Positions 15,388-25,596 are shown, numbered from the stretch's first letter. The stretch: DNA of 32,571 bases from Clostridia bacterium (GCA_024404025.1 JAKSQP010000022.1:1-32571), one strand, 5' to 3'. Program-made: numbers and translations. Notes: generated by a model from the letters alone, not told the origin.

Positions 15388-18300
15388 TCAAATGCGGATT
15401 TCCGCTCCCGACCTGAACGAATATATGATCGCTTCCTTAACGGGAAGACCGATTGTTTCCGCAAGGCATCTTTTATAGATCCCGAGCTGCTCTTTGTATT
15501 TTTCTTTCAGCTCTTCGGGGCTTGCACGGTCTGTTTTGTAGTCAACGATAACAAGCTTTCCGTCTTCTTCAAAAGCGCAGTCCGCAACGCCCTCAATGAT
15601 TATAACTTCGTTTTTGCCTTCGATTTCGGGAATATCTGGGTGCATTTCACAAAGCGGGATCGATGCCGTAAAGGAATATTCCTTATAGATCTTTTCTGCC
15701 GAAAGCATTCTCGCTGCCAGGGATGAATCGAAAAATTCCGAAATGGCTTTAATATCGACCGCATCGGCTTCAGACTCCGTGAGCATACCGTCAGAAACAA
15801 GGCGGCTCAATTCGGATTTGATATCCGCTTTTGCTTTTGCGTAGTCGGCAAACTGCATGAATCTGTGTGTTGCCGTGCCTCGCTGGGCGGGAGTGAGGTT
15901 TCCCTTGCTTATAAATGAAGGCTTTGCGGATGCAAAATATTCTCCGCATATATCCTCCGCATCAAGTTTTGATGCAATTCTCTTTGCAACAATGCTTTCA
16001 AGAGAAGCAAAGGGATAAACAAATTCCGCTCTTGTGCGGATTTCCTCAACGAGCTTTTCATCCGCTTTTGGGGAATCGGGAATCATTTTTTCCGTTTCTT
16101 CTTTTTCGGGCATATAGACTATTTCCGCTTTCAGCTTCGTTGATGACGGCAGAACATATTTATAGGGGAAGCCTATTTCTTCACGAAGATTGTTTGCATC
16201 CGGATGGCGCAGAAGAGCAGAGATGATACCGATTGCGTAGTTTGAAAAATTTGAAACGGTAAACGGATCAATGAGCTTTTCTCTGCGTATATTTTTTGCG
16301 GCAGAAAAAATTCTGTCAGCGGGATTTGAGCAGGAGCAGAGCATAACAAGCTTTTCCTTGGCTCTTGTGAGCGCAACATAAAGCACACGAAGCTCCTCTG
16401 AATGCTCTGCAGCTTTTGTTTCGATTTTTGCGGCGAGCCTCGGCAGAGTGTCATATTTAACGCTTCCGTCATTGATCGAAATGCCGATTCCGCTTTCGGG
16501 AGCGATTATGAGGTCTTCCCTTAAAAAGGAATCGTTGTATTTTTTTTCGCACATGCCGAGAATACATACGGGGAATTCAAGACCCTTGCTCTTGTGAATG
16601 GTCATAATTCTGACGGCATCCGCTGCTTCGGAAACCGAATGGTTTTCTTCAACATCCTTTCCGCTTGCAATGAGGCGGTCAATGTATTTTACAAAGCCCG
16701 AAACGCCCTTTCCGTCGGTTTTGTTTGAAAGGTCGATAAAGCGGTTGAGGTTTGCTTTTTTGCGGACGCTGTTGCCCGATGCGCAGATTATTGCGCCGAA
16801 TTCGCTCACGAGTCTTCTCACAAGCTCGCCGGTGCGAAGAGTTGCGGAAAGCCTGCGGAGAGCGGTAAGCGCCGCAAGAAAAGAAACGGCTTTTTCGTTT
16901 CCGCTTTCGGCATAGGCGTTGAGAGCTTGCCAGATGCTGCCCTCTCTGTGAGCTGAACGCATTATGGCAAGATCATCCGGCAGAAAACCGAAAACGGGAG
17001 AAAGCATAACTGCCGTGAGCGGAATATCGTCGGCGGGGTTGTTGATGATTTTGAGAAGCGAGGTCATAAGCATGATTTCGGGAGAGGTCAAAAATCCCTC
17101 TCCGGCTTCGCAGCTGACCGGTATGCCCCTTTCGTTAAGCGCGTTTATAAATTCGGGAGCTGATTTGAGACTTCGCAGAAGAATGCAGAAATCTCTGTAT
17201 TGCGGCTCACGGAATCCGTCTTTGCCGGTAATTTTCATTCCGCCCGCCATTGCTTTTGATATGTAGTCGGCGGTGAATCTTGCCTGCGTTCCGGCGGTTT
17301 CTTCTTCGCCGCTGCCGCTGATAAGATAAAACTCTGCATCTGCTTCCGGATGCTCGGGATAATCTGCGGCGGCTTCAAGAAATTCGTTTTCGTCATATTC
17401 AAGTCCGCCAGCCTCCCGGCTCATAAGCGAGGAAAATATCAAATTGACCGTTTCCGTAACGCCTTTCCTGCTTCTGAAATTCTTGCCGAGTGTAACCTTG
17501 GCAGGATAGTTTTTGCCGGAATATTCCTTCATGGAATCTCTTCTGCCGAGGAAAATTTCCGGCATCGCCTGGCGGAAACGGTAAATGCTCTGCTTAACAT
17601 CGCCTACCATAAACAGATTGTTTTCATCTTTTGAAAGAGCGGAAAATATCATATCCTGCGCCTTGTTGACATCCTGATATTCGTCAACAAGAATTTCTTT
17701 ATAGTTTTCGGAAAGCGTTTCGGCAAGCTCCGTGCGTTTGAAGGAATCGCCGTCGGGCTTTGCAAGAAGCTCAAGGGCAAGGTGAAGAGTGTCGGAAAAA
17801 TCCGCTCCGTTTTCTTCAAGCTTCAGTCTGCCGAATTCCGCCCCGAAATCCTTAACAAGCCCGATCAGTTCCGAAACTATCGGAGAAAGCTTTTCAATGT
17901 CGCTCCGGTGGTCAGCAGAGCTGATCCCGAATATCTTTTTCAGGTCACCGATATTTTTTCTGTATTCTTTGCGCAGCTCACTGCAGATTTTTTTGCCGAG
18001 AGATTCATATTTCGGCGGTGCGTTTTTGCCCTTTTTAAATGTGAGATTTCCGAAAGATCTGCATATTTCGTCCCAGGAATTTTCGGAAAGCTTATCGAGA
18101 AATGAATCAATAACGGCAATGTCAAGATGAAACATTTCGGAGTATTTCGCCGCAAGTTCCGGCTCATCTTCGAGAAGCGAAAGGCAGAAAAGAGCGCTTT
18201 CCTTTGCGCTGCAAGCTGTTCTGATTGCGTGATTTATCAGTATTCTTCCCCACGGAGATTCTTCAACCGGAACGGAAGAATCAAAATCCTTTGTGAGCGA

Positions 18301-18873
18301 ATCAAGCCATAATTCCGGGAACGGATAGGCTCTTGACAGCTCATAAAGCCTCATCACGGCAGACATAAGTTTTTTATCATCGCTCGTGTTGCCTGCAAGG
18401 TCGCACAAATCGGTGAATTCCTTTGTCGGATTCTTGTGCCGCTCATCAATGACCTTATTTATTGCCGTATCCTTGAGAATATTTATTCTGCCGTTGTCAA
18501 GCATTGCAAAATCGGGAGCTATTCCGAGCGCATGGAAATTTTCACGGACCAGCCCGATGCAGAATGAATCTATTGTGCAGATGCTGGCGCAGGGGAGCAT
18601 GAGCTGCTGCCTGCGCAGATGTTTGTCAGACGGAAATTCCGCCGTTTTTCTGCTCAATGCGGCTGCAATTTTTTCTTTCATCTGTGCCGCTGCAGCGTTG
18701 GTAAATGTAACGATGAGAAGATTTTCAACTCCGCAGGTGTCGGAAGAGTCGCAGATGCGCTGAATGACTCTTTCAACGAGAACGGCGGTTTTGCCGGAGC
18801 CTGCCGCTGCGCTTACAAGCAGCGTTCCCTTTCTCGCTTCAATGGCTTTCTGCTGATCGTCAGTCCATTTCAT
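15388..18873 (-). CDS. addA: helicase-nuclease subunit AddA
   Basis: 1161 residues. This is the UvrD-like helicase and nuclease of the AddAB complex. With AddB it processes double-strand breaks up to a Chi sequence for RecA. Walker A A-A-A-G-S-G-K-T is at residues 22-29, and the D-E-Y-Q-D Walker B block is near 405. The S-I-Y-R-F-R-Q-A motif III/IV region and the L-Y-V-A-L-T-R-A-K motif VI near 845 follow. The C-terminal RecB-type nuclease has I-V-D-Y-K-T-D near 1118-1124. ATG start overlapping addB by 4 bp. Length and motif order are normal. Confidence 0.96.
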   Translation of the reverse strand: MKWTDDQQKAIEARKGTLLVSAAAGSGKTAVLVERVIQRICDSSDTCGVENLLIVTFTNAAAAQMKEKIAAALSRKTAEFPSDKHLRRQQLMLPCASICTIDSFCIGLVRENFHALGIAPDFAMLDNGRINILKDTAINKVIDERHKNPTKEFTDLCDLAGNTSDDKKLMSAVMRLYELSRAYPFPELWLDSLTKDFDSSVPVEESPWGRILINHAIRTACSAKESALFCLSLLEDEPELAAKYSEMFHLDIAVIDSFLDKLSENSWDEICRSFGNLTFKKGKNAPPKYESLGKKICSELRKEYRKNIGDLKKIFGISSADHRSDIEKLSPIVSELIGLVKDFGAEFGRLKLEENGADFSDTLHLALELLAKPDGDSFKRTELAETLSENYKEILVDEYQDVNKAQDMIFSALSKDENNLFMVGDVKQSIYRFRQAMPEIFLGRRDSMKEYSGKNYPAKVTLGKNFRSRKGVTETVNLIFSSLMSREAGGLEYDENEFLEAAADYPEHPEADAEFYLISGSGEEETAGTQARFTADYISKAMAGGMKITGKDGFREPQYRDFCILLRSLKSAPEFINALNERGIPVSCEAGEGFLTSPEIMLMTSLLKIINNPADDIPLTAVMLSPVFGFLPDDLAIMRSAHREGSIWQALNAYAESGNEKAVSFLAALTALRRLSATLRTGELVRRLVSEFGAIICASGNSVRKKANLNRFIDLSNKTDGKGVSGFVKYIDRLIASGKDVEENHSVSEAADAVRIMTIHKSKGLEFPVCILGMCEKKYNDSFLREDLIIAPESGIGISINDGSVKYDTLPRLAAKIETKAAEHSEELRVLYVALTRAKEKLVMLCSCSNPADRIFSAAKNIRREKLIDPFTVSNFSNYAIGIISALLRHPDANNLREEIGFPYKYVLPSSTKLKAEIVYMPEKEETEKMIPDSPKADEKLVEEIRTRAEFVYPFASLESIVAKRIASKLDAEDICGEYFASAKPSFISKGNLTPAQRGTATHRFMQFADYAKAKADIKSELSRLVSDGMLTESEADAVDIKAISEFFDSSLAARMLSAEKIYKEYSFTASIPLCEMHPDIPEIEGKNEVIIIEGVADCAFEEDGKLVIVDYKTDRASPEELKEKYKEQLGIYKRCLAETIGLPVKEAIIYSFRSGAEIRI

Positions 18874-21800
18874 TCCGCTTCATCTCCTTCCGAAAGAGCT
18901 TTCAGAACTTTTTCAAGGTCATCATCAAAAAGTTGTTTTCTCGGTCTGTTTTCTTCATATCCGCAGATTGATTTATAATTGCAGTATTCGCAGACTTTTT
19001 CATAGTTTTTGCCGGTGACGGGCAGAGCTTCGATATATCCGCCGTGAAGCGAATCAGCCATTCTGATAAGAACTTTATCTGCTTTTTCTTTGAGTTTTTC
19101 AAGCTGTTTAAGGTTGATAAGAGAGCCGGCGGCATTGCCGTTCTTGTCAAGCTTTGCCGGAATGAACAATCCGCTGATTTCGTTATCCATTGCATATATT
19201 ACATCGAATTCGTTGAGAATTATGCCTTCGGGCTTGCCTTTTTTCTGCTTTTCATCAATGATTTTTTCTTCCGGATCTGTTCTTTCAACTGAAATAAGCG
19301 GCGAATTTGCGGGATAATAAAGTACGCCTGCCGGAGTGAAATCTCCGTATTTCTTTTTGCCGTTCTGCCAGAGGGTAAAAAGATAAACGAACATCTGCAT
19401 ATTAAGGCCCTGCGTAACATCGCTGAGCATGAATTTCTTTCCGGAGGATTTGTAATCAACTATCCGCAGATATTTTCTGCCGTTGATTTCTGCGGCGTCA
19501 ACTCTGTCTATTGCGCCGGAAATGATGATCTTTCCGCTTGAAGAGGTCAGCTCATACGGCAAAACTTCCCCGTCTTTCCCTATCCGTAGTTCAAAATCAA
19601 CGGGGCGGAATTTGCTTCTTGAAAATTCTCTGATGAGCCTTTTTGCAACCTCAAGTATCGTGCGGGCGAGGCGTTTATAAAGATAGATGAATCTTTCGCT
19701 TCTGCCTGCCGCATCAAGAAACTCTTTCATATATTCTTCCATATAGCCGGAGATTATCTCCAGAAGCTTAACGGAATCGGTTTCTGAAAGCTCATCTTGT
19801 GAATATTCCGAAAGAAGCCTTTCAAGTACTTTATGGATAACATTTCCTTTCTGCATCGGGTCAAGCTCGGCGGGTTTTCTGACCTTTGCTTTCAAACCGT
19901 ATTCGCAGAAATATGAAAATGCGCATTTATGATAGCTTTCTATTTTGGAAGCCGAAATATTTATGGTGTTTCCGAAAAGAGACTTTGCGGCTTCTCCGCT
20001 TTCAATTGAGAAAGGTTTGTTTTCGTATGCCCTTTCGAGAGAAGCAAGCTTGCCGGTCCATTCTTCTTTGTCCGAAAGATATTTTTTTGCCGATGCTCCG
20101 GAAATCGAGCTGTTTTCGCTTGCGGAAAGCTCAAAAGCGGATTTTGCGCTTTCAACGAAGAACATTCCTCCGAGGCACGATGCATCAACCTCTTTGCATT
20201 TCGGGAAAAGGGCTTTGATTTTCAGATAAAGCTCGGAGGGCGAAAGCGCTTCATCCCTGCTGTTCCTTTCGGGAGCACAAACAAAGAGCTTATGGGAGGC
20301 GCAGCAGAATGCGTTATATGCAATGAGTTTTTCTTCGGCAAGCTTATATTCTCCGAAATCGGAAAGCTCAATGCCGAGAGAGCTCATTTTTCTTCTGTCC
20401 TTATCGGTCAGGGCAGAGCCGCCGAAGGGAACGGCGGGAAAAATTCCGCTGTTTGCGCCTGCAATGAAAACGGCTTTCGGAGCGGAAACTCTGATTCTGT
20501 CTGCCGAGCCGATGGTTATTTCGTCAAGACCCTGAGGAAGATTTCCGGATGTCTGAACGGAGATCATAAGCGAAAATGCTTCATGGAATGAAGAAGCTGT
20601 AACGGCTCTTCCTCTGAACAGCGTTTCAAACGAATCAATAAGCTCCGTGAGAAGAATCCACATTCTTTCAAGCTCAATGACCGTTCCCGTTTCGCCCGAC
20701 TCCGCAAAGCCCGATGCAAGGGCTTTGAGATTTTCTGCGGCGTTTATTCTTTCAAGGCAGTTATAAAGTGAAAGAGAAGCGCTTTCACCGTCCGCATCTT
20801 CAAGTGCTTTTTTGAAATCACAGAGCGGAGAAATGATTTTTCTGCGCAGGATGTTGAGCTGATCAAGAAATTCCCTGTCATTATCGGTGAATGCTCCGAA
20901 GCCGGATGGATTGTGTTCCCATTCGTGAAGCCAATCCGAGCCGTTTATCTGCCAAAGACAGCAATAGTTTTCAACATCGGCAATTTCGTTTGTGCTTATG
21001 CCGGCAAGCTCTGTTTTGAGGCATCGCATAACGGTTTCCGTCTGAAATCCTTTTGCGGCGATTTCGAGAATACTGCAGACAAGGGTCGTTACGGGAGAAG
21101 CATCAACCGGCTGGCGGCTGTCATCAAAAACCGAAACTCCGCATTTCTTCAGAGCGCTTCTCAGCGGAGCTTCGTATGCGGCGCTTTGCCTCGCAATAAC
21201 GGCAATGTCACGGCATCGGAAGCCCTCTTCTCTGATGAGTTTTTTTGCCATGCAGGCTATGTATTCGCATTCGGCATAAATATCGGATGCTTTGACAAGG
21301 GTGATATTTTCGCATTCATCCTCATAAATATTCGGAGCGGGGGAGAACAGTTCGTTTTCAAGAGCGGCAAGCTCGGGAGAAGCAAAGCGCTCAAATTTCG
21401 GCGGAAAATTGTTGAATTTGCTGCCGAGCGAAAGATACTGCGGCTTTGCAACGGAAATTCCGTTTTTCTTTGCCGATTCAATCAGCCTCATTGCCGTGCG
21501 TTTCGTGTGAGCAAAAAGGTCCGTTTCGTCATCAGGATCTTTGAGGTCGTCTGTGCATAGAGTGATATAAACTGCTTTTGACTTTCTCATCATAAGACCG
21601 ATAACATCATATTCACGGGCGGTGAAGCCTCTGAAGCCGTCGATAAAAACAAGGCGGTCTGAAAAATAATCGTTTTCGGGCAGAATCCCGCAAAGCTCCG
21701 TCAGAAGATCATCCGGGTCGAAATAGCTGCCGGAAATTATCGAATCATAAGCGTCCAGAACGGCGGCGATATCATTGAGTTTCATTTTGAGAAGTCCGTT

Positions 21801-22235
21801 TTCCATTCCGGCAATAACGGCTCTGACGGAATCCGGCGAAACGGAATTCTGTTTGAATTCCGTTGAAAGCGCAATGAATTCCGAAATAACGGACGGTTTT
21901 GAGATGTGGGAACCGTAAAGCAGAAGCTTATCCTTAACGGAATTAAGCGCCATTCTCATAAGAACGGATTTTGAAGCATCGTCAAGCTTTCTTCTTTCGT
22001 GAAGCGCAGGTTTGCCCACGAGTTTTTCTCCGAGGCTCGTGAACGAAAGAACATCTATATTGCTCATTGCCCTTGCTCCGACCTTGCCGAGCATCATTTT
22101 TTCGCTCATAAAGCTGTATTGTTCAGGAACAATGAGAGTTATTTTTTGATCCGGCGAAGCGCTGAAATCAGAAATAAGATTTGTGATATGCGTTGTTTTA
22201 CCGCCGCCCGAACGGGCAAGAATAAGATAAAGCAT
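18870..22235 (-). CDS. addB: helicase-nuclease subunit AddB (Fe-S)
   Basis: 1121 residues. AddB recognises Chi and carries a second nuclease. The N-terminal nucleotide-binding loop is R-S-G-G-G-K-T (8-14). The nuclease motif I-V-D-Y-K-S-S lies near 955. Four cysteines that would hold the AddB [4Fe-4S] cluster are visible: one in the H-K-C-A-F-S-Y-F-C segment before the nuclease, and C-x2-C-x5-C near the C-terminus. ATG start with GGGAG upstream and its own promoter. addA follows with a 4-bp overlap. Confidence 0.95.
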   Translation of the reverse strand: MLYLILARSGGGKTTHITNLISDFSASPDQKITLIVPEQYSFMSEKMMLGKVGARAMSNIDVLSFTSLGEKLVGKPALHERRKLDDASKSVLMRMALNSVKDKLLLYGSHISKPSVISEFIALSTEFKQNSVSPDSVRAVIAGMENGLLKMKLNDIAAVLDAYDSIISGSYFDPDDLLTELCGILPENDYFSDRLVFIDGFRGFTAREYDVIGLMMRKSKAVYITLCTDDLKDPDDETDLFAHTKRTAMRLIESAKKNGISVAKPQYLSLGSKFNNFPPKFERFASPELAALENELFSPAPNIYEDECENITLVKASDIYAECEYIACMAKKLIREEGFRCRDIAVIARQSAAYEAPLRSALKKCGVSVFDDSRQPVDASPVTTLVCSILEIAAKGFQTETVMRCLKTELAGISTNEIADVENYCCLWQINGSDWLHEWEHNPSGFGAFTDNDREFLDQLNILRRKIISPLCDFKKALEDADGESASLSLYNCLERINAAENLKALASGFAESGETGTVIELERMWILLTELIDSFETLFRGRAVTASSFHEAFSLMISVQTSGNLPQGLDEITIGSADRIRVSAPKAVFIAGANSGIFPAVPFGGSALTDKDRRKMSSLGIELSDFGEYKLAEEKLIAYNAFCCASHKLFVCAPERNSRDEALSPSELYLKIKALFPKCKEVDASCLGGMFFVESAKSAFELSASENSSISGASAKKYLSDKEEWTGKLASLERAYENKPFSIESGEAAKSLFGNTINISASKIESYHKCAFSYFCEYGLKAKVRKPAELDPMQKGNVIHKVLERLLSEYSQDELSETDSVKLLEIISGYMEEYMKEFLDAAGRSERFIYLYKRLARTILEVAKRLIREFSRSKFRPVDFELRIGKDGEVLPYELTSSSGKIIISGAIDRVDAAEINGRKYLRIVDYKSSGKKFMLSDVTQGLNMQMFVYLFTLWQNGKKKYGDFTPAGVLYYPANSPLISVERTDPEEKIIDEKQKKGKPEGIILNEFDVIYAMDNEISGLFIPAKLDKNGNAAGSLINLKQLEKLKEKADKVLIRMADSLHGGYIEALPVTGKNYEKVCEYCNYKSICGYEENRPRKQLFDDDLEKVLKALSEGDEAE

Positions 22236-22265
22236 AACATTTCTCCCGAAGCAAAATATGTATTT

Positions 22266-22294
22266 ATTATACCATAAAAAGAATAATTTGTCAC
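22266..22294 (-). promoter_or_regulatory. promoter of addBA
   Basis: On the minus strand, -35 GTGACA (22294-22289), a 17-bp spacer and a perfect -10 TATAAT (22271-22266). It is back-to-back with the divergent promoter of the CNNM gene, only about 16 bp away. Confidence 0.8.
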
Positions 22295-22309
22295 CATATT
22301 TTAATGGAG

Positions 22310-22338
22310 TTGACAGTAAAGCTTTGATATGCTATCAT
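22310..22338 (+). promoter_or_regulatory. promoter of the CNNM/CBS transporter gene
   Basis: -35 TTGACA (22310-22315), a 17-bp spacer and -10 TATCAT (22333-22338). The ribosome site AAAGGAG lies about 10 nt before the ATG at 22378. Confidence 0.85.
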
Positions 22339-22377
22339 ACATAATGATTTTTTATATTTGAAAGGAGCAAATCCAAA

Positions 22378-23748
22378 ATGGATGACCCCGGCCCTGCGAT
22401 ATCAATAATTCCCAAGCTGTTGCTTCTCTTTGTGCTGATTATAGTCAACGCATTTTTTGCAATGAGCGAAATAGCGATCATTTCACTCAATGACACAAAA
22501 ATGCAGAAGCTTGCAGAAGAAGGCAACAAAAAAGCAAAGCAGATAGTAAAGCTGACTGCGAATTCAAGCAACTTTCTTTCAACAATTCAGATCGGCGTGA
22601 CCCTTGCCGGATTCCTTACCTCGGCATCGGCATCCCAGACCTTTGCCGATATGCTGACCAATGCTCTTGCAAATCATTTTCAGTTTTGCAGAACATATAT
22701 CGGAGCGGTAGGAGTTGTGTCGGTTATCGTTATTACGATCGTTACATCGTATTTTTCGCTCGTTCTCGGTGAGCTTGCTCCGAAGAGAATTGCGATGCAG
22801 ATTCCCGAAAAGGTTTCGTTTAAAGTTGTTGGAGTTCTTCTGTTTGTTGCCAAGGCAACAAAGCCCTTTGTGAAAATTCTTTCGCTTTCAACCAATGCCG
22901 TTGTCCGTATTTTCGGTTTTGATCCGAATGCGGATGAAGAAAATGTTACGGAAGAGGAAATCCGTATGATGGTTGATGTCGGCGGAGAAAAAGGCGTTAT
23001 CGAAGATTCGCAGAAGGAAATGATTGATAATATTTTCGAGTTTGATGATCTTGATGCAGGTGATATTATGACTCATCGGACCGAAATGACGGCAATTGAA
23101 ATTACAAAATCGCTTGCCGAGGTTGCAGAGCTCGCAATCGAAAACGGATATTCGAGAATTCCCGTTTATGAGGATGATCCGGACAGCATAGTAGGCGTGC
23201 TTTATGCAAAGGACCTGCTTAAATATGTCGGAAAGAGCATTCCGAAAGATCTTACGATCGAAAAGATCATGCGCAAAACTCTTTACGTTCCCGAAACCCA
23301 GCTCTGTGCAGATCTTTTCAAGGCAATGAACGAAAGCCATACGCAGTTTGCCGTTGTTGTTGATGAATACGGCGGAACGGCGGGTATCGTTACTCTTGAG
23401 GATGTGCTTGAATCCATAGTCGGAAATATTCAGGATGAATATGACGATGAGGAAGAGGAGATCAGAAAGATAGACGAAACAACCTTCACTGTTGAAGGAA
23501 CAACGGATCTTGACGAAATAGATGAGCTCGTCGGCGCAGAGCTGCCTGACGGAGATTATGACACTATCGGCGGATTTGTTATCAGTCTGCTCGGCTATCT
23601 TCCGACGGAAAGCGACATAAGCAAGAATATAACCGCAGAATATAAAAATCTCCGGTTTACCGTGCTTTCGATTGATGAACGAAGAATCGACCAGATAAAG
23701 ATAGAAATTCTTCCTGCCGAAAAAGAAGAGGAAGACGAAGAAGATTAA
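22378..23748 (+). CDS. CNNM/CorC (HlyC-type) membrane transporter with CBS pair
   Basis: 456 residues. The N-terminal CNNM (DUF21) transmembrane domain (about 1-195) includes the N-A-F-F-A-M-S-E-x-A-I-x-S-L block near 21-34. A tandem CBS pair follows (about 210-335, with M-T-H-R-T-E-M near 222 and the D-E-Y-G-G-T-A-G-I-V-T-L-E-D-V-L-E block near 325-341). The C-terminal CorC_HlyC domain (about 355-445) precedes a very acidic tail. Relatives act in magnesium/cobalt efflux or Mg homeostasis. The older 'hemolysin' label is not informative. It is divergent from addB and may read through into the GH20 gene. Confidence 0.92.
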   Translation: MDDPGPAISIIPKLLLLFVLIIVNAFFAMSEIAIISLNDTKMQKLAEEGNKKAKQIVKLTANSSNFLSTIQIGVTLAGFLTSASASQTFADMLTNALANHFQFCRTYIGAVGVVSVIVITIVTSYFSLVLGELAPKRIAMQIPEKVSFKVVGVLLFVAKATKPFVKILSLSTNAVVRIFGFDPNADEENVTEEEIRMMVDVGGEKGVIEDSQKEMIDNIFEFDDLDAGDIMTHRTEMTAIEITKSLAEVAELAIENGYSRIPVYEDDPDSIVGVLYAKDLLKYVGKSIPKDLTIEKIMRKTLYVPETQLCADLFKAMNESHTQFAVVVDEYGGTAGIVTLEDVLESIVGNIQDEYDDEEEEIRKIDETTFTVEGTTDLDEIDELVGAELPDGDYDTIGGFVISLLGYLPTESDISKNITAEYKNLRFTVLSIDERRIDQIKIEILPAEKEEEDEED

Positions 23749-23754
23749 AAAACG

Positions 23755-23784
23755 GGCAGTATTTTCGGGATCGGGAATGCTGCC
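23755..23784 (+). other. intergenic hairpin between the transporter and GH20 genes
   Basis: A 9-bp stem with one G-T pair (23755-23763 with 23776-23784) and a 12-nt loop. There is no T-run after it, so it is not a good terminator. It may reduce read-through or affect mRNA stability. Confidence 0.35.
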
Positions 23785-23805
23785 TTGATTTATACGGAGA
23801 GCGAT

Positions 23806-25209
23806 ATGGAAAAAATCAATGTTATTCCGCTGCCGAATAAAATAAAATATCTCGGCGGAGAGGCCGTTATTACCGGCAGAGAAATCAAAAAAATTACCGA
23901 TGAAAAGCTTGCGGACGAGGAATATATTCTTTCTGCCGATGCGTCCGGAATCTGTTTGACCGCTTCCGGCGAAAGAGGATTCTTTTATGCGGAGCAGACT
24001 CTGAAGCAGCTCGGAGAAAAATGCCCGTCGGTCAAGATTGAGGACAAGCCCGCTTTTTCTTACAGAGCGTTTCATCTTGACACCGTGCGCCATTATTTCG
24101 GCGTTGATGAAATAAAGAAATTCATTGATGCGGCGGCGAGCGTCAAAATGAATGTTTTTCATTGGCATATAACCGATGACCAGGGATTCAGGTTTTTCAG
24201 CAAACGCAGGCCCGAAGTTACGGAAAGAGCCTCTGTCAGGCCGTGTTCAAATTTCGGCAGACTTAAGGAGGAGGGCGCTCACGGCGGAATACATACTGCG
24301 CAGCAGATGAAAGAAATTGTTGATTACTGCGCCGAAAGATTCATAACCGTTATTCCCGAATTTGATTTGCCCGGCCATTGTTCGGCTCTTCTTCACGCTT
24401 TTCCTGAAATCGGATGCGGCGGCAAAAATGTTGAAATCAAAACAAAGCAGGGCGTTTTTGAGGATGTTCTCTGCGCCGGAAATGACAAAACCTTTGAAAT
24501 CGTGTTTGATATTCTTGCGGATATGCTTGAGATTTTTCCGTCGGAATATATTCATATCGGCGGCGATGAAGCTCCTAAAAAGCATTGGAAGGAATGCCCG
24601 GGATGTCAGAAGAGGATAAGAGACGAGGGCTTAAAAAACGAGGAGGAGCTTCAGGGATGGTTTACGAAAAAAATCGTTGGTTTTCTTGAAGCCAACGGCA
24701 GAAAGGCGATAGTTTGGAACGAAAGCCTCAAAAGCGGAATGATTGACGATAATGTTACGGTTCAGATGTGGATGGATAAGAAAAAGCTTTCTTATGATTT
24801 TGCAGACAAAGGCGGCAGGGTCATAAATTCCGAATTTTTTGCCTATTATTGCGATTATCCTTATGCAATGACATCACTTAATAAAACATATAATTATGAT
24901 CCCGTTCCGAAAGAGGTTAAAAATCCCGAAAACATAATCGGCATAGAAGCTCCGCTCTGGACGGAATTTATCAACAATTTTGACCGCCTCTGCTATATGG
25001 CGTTTCCGAGATTCACCGCTGCGGCGGAAACGGGATGGACAAACAAGGGAAAAAAGAATTCCGCCGATTTCATCAGAAGATTTGAAGCTTATTCGGAATA
25101 TCTTAAATCCATCGGAATCAATCCCGCTCCGAAAAAAGACTGGAATCCCGGTGTTATCAATAAGCTCGGCAATCTGATTTCATTTTTCAGCCAATATATT
25201 GTCAGATAA
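23806..25209 (+). CDS. GH20 family beta-N-acetylhexosaminidase
   Basis: 467 residues from the ATG at 23806, with GGAG at 23796-23799. A TTG 7 codons earlier lacks a ribosome site. It removes terminal GlcNAc/GalNAc from glycans by substrate-assisted catalysis. A small N-terminal domain (about 1-80, GH20b-like) precedes the barrel. The barrel has F-H-L-D-T-x-R near 89, H-W-H-I-T-D-D-Q-G-F-R near 119-129, and the catalytic Asp254-Glu255 pair in H-I-G-G-D-E. No signal peptide is visible, so it is probably cytoplasmic and acts on imported or recycled amino-sugar oligosaccharides (inference). It ends in a strong terminator. Confidence 0.93.
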   Translation: MEKINVIPLPNKIKYLGGEAVITGREIKKITDEKLADEEYILSADASGICLTASGERGFFYAEQTLKQLGEKCPSVKIEDKPAFSYRAFHLDTVRHYFGVDEIKKFIDAAASVKMNVFHWHITDDQGFRFFSKRRPEVTERASVRPCSNFGRLKEEGAHGGIHTAQQMKEIVDYCAERFITVIPEFDLPGHCSALLHAFPEIGCGGKNVEIKTKQGVFEDVLCAGNDKTFEIVFDILADMLEIFPSEYIHIGGDEAPKKHWKECPGCQKRIRDEGLKNEEELQGWFTKKIVGFLEANGRKAIVWNESLKSGMIDDNVTVQMWMDKKKLSYDFADKGGRVINSEFFAYYCDYPYAMTSLNKTYNYDPVPKEVKNPENIIGIEAPLWTEFINNFDRLCYMAFPRFTAAAETGWTNKGKKNSADFIRRFEAYSEYLKSIGINPAPKKDWNPGVINKLGNLISFFSQYIVR

Positions 25210-25213
25210 AAAG

Positions 25214-25251
25214 ACGGAGCTGTGAAGTATCGCCCTTCACAGCTCCGTTTT
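25214..25251. terminator. strong terminator between GH20 and HPr genes
   Basis: 14-bp perfect stem (25214-25227 with 25235-25248), 7-nt loop, followed by TTTTATATT on the plus strand. It separates the convergent GH20 and HPr genes. Confidence 0.92.
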
Positions 25252-25264
25252 ATATTATGTTAAA

Positions 25265-25528
25265 TTATTCTGCAAATCCGGATTCAACAAGCTTAACAAG
25301 CTCTGAAACGGCCTGCTCTTCGTCGGGACCGCCGGCGATGATGCGGATGCTTGTGCCGCCCATAATGCCAAGTGAAAGAACACCGAGAAGGCTCTTTGCA
25401 TTAACTCTGCGTTCTTCTTTTTCTACCCAGATGGATGATTTGAATTCGTTTGCCTTCTGAATAAAGAAGGTTGCAGGGCGAGCGTGAAGACCGACCTGAT
25501 TCTGAACGGTAACATCTTTAACAAACAT
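25265..25528 (-). CDS. ptsH: phosphocarrier protein HPr
   Basis: 87 residues, normal HPr length. It carries phosphate from Enzyme I to sugar-specific EIIA proteins. When phosphorylated on serine it serves carbon catabolite control with CcpA. The active-site His15 is in G-L-H-A-R-P-A. The regulatory Ser46 is in N-A-K-S-L-L-G-V. Both sites are present, so this is HPr and not the Crh paralogue. It stands alone, without ptsI, which is common in Clostridia. Ribosome site GGGAGAA precedes the ATG. Confidence 0.92.
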   Translation of the reverse strand: MFVKDVTVQNQVGLHARPATFFIQKANEFKSSIWVEKEERRVNAKSLLGVLSLGIMGGTSIRIIAGGPDEEQAVSELVKLVESGFAE

Positions 25529-25568
25529 AATCTATTTCTCCCAAGCTAAAATTCTTTTCGTTATTCAC

Positions 25569-25596
25569 ATTATATCATAAATATCCGCTTCGTCAA
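25569..25596 (-). promoter_or_regulatory. promoter of the HPr gene
   Basis: On the minus strand, -35 TTGACG (25596-25591), a 16-bp spacer and a perfect -10 TATAAT (25574-25569). Confidence 0.8.

Noticed and set aside
20913..21560. Open frame of 215 codons on the plus strand
   Set aside because: Antisense to addB; no start signals and no recognisable domain.
22888..24168. Open frame of 426 codons on the minus strand
   Set aside because: It is antisense to the CNNM transporter and GH20 genes, both strongly supported by motifs. Its product is rich in Phe, Ile, Arg and Asn without domains, and it spans an intergenic gap.
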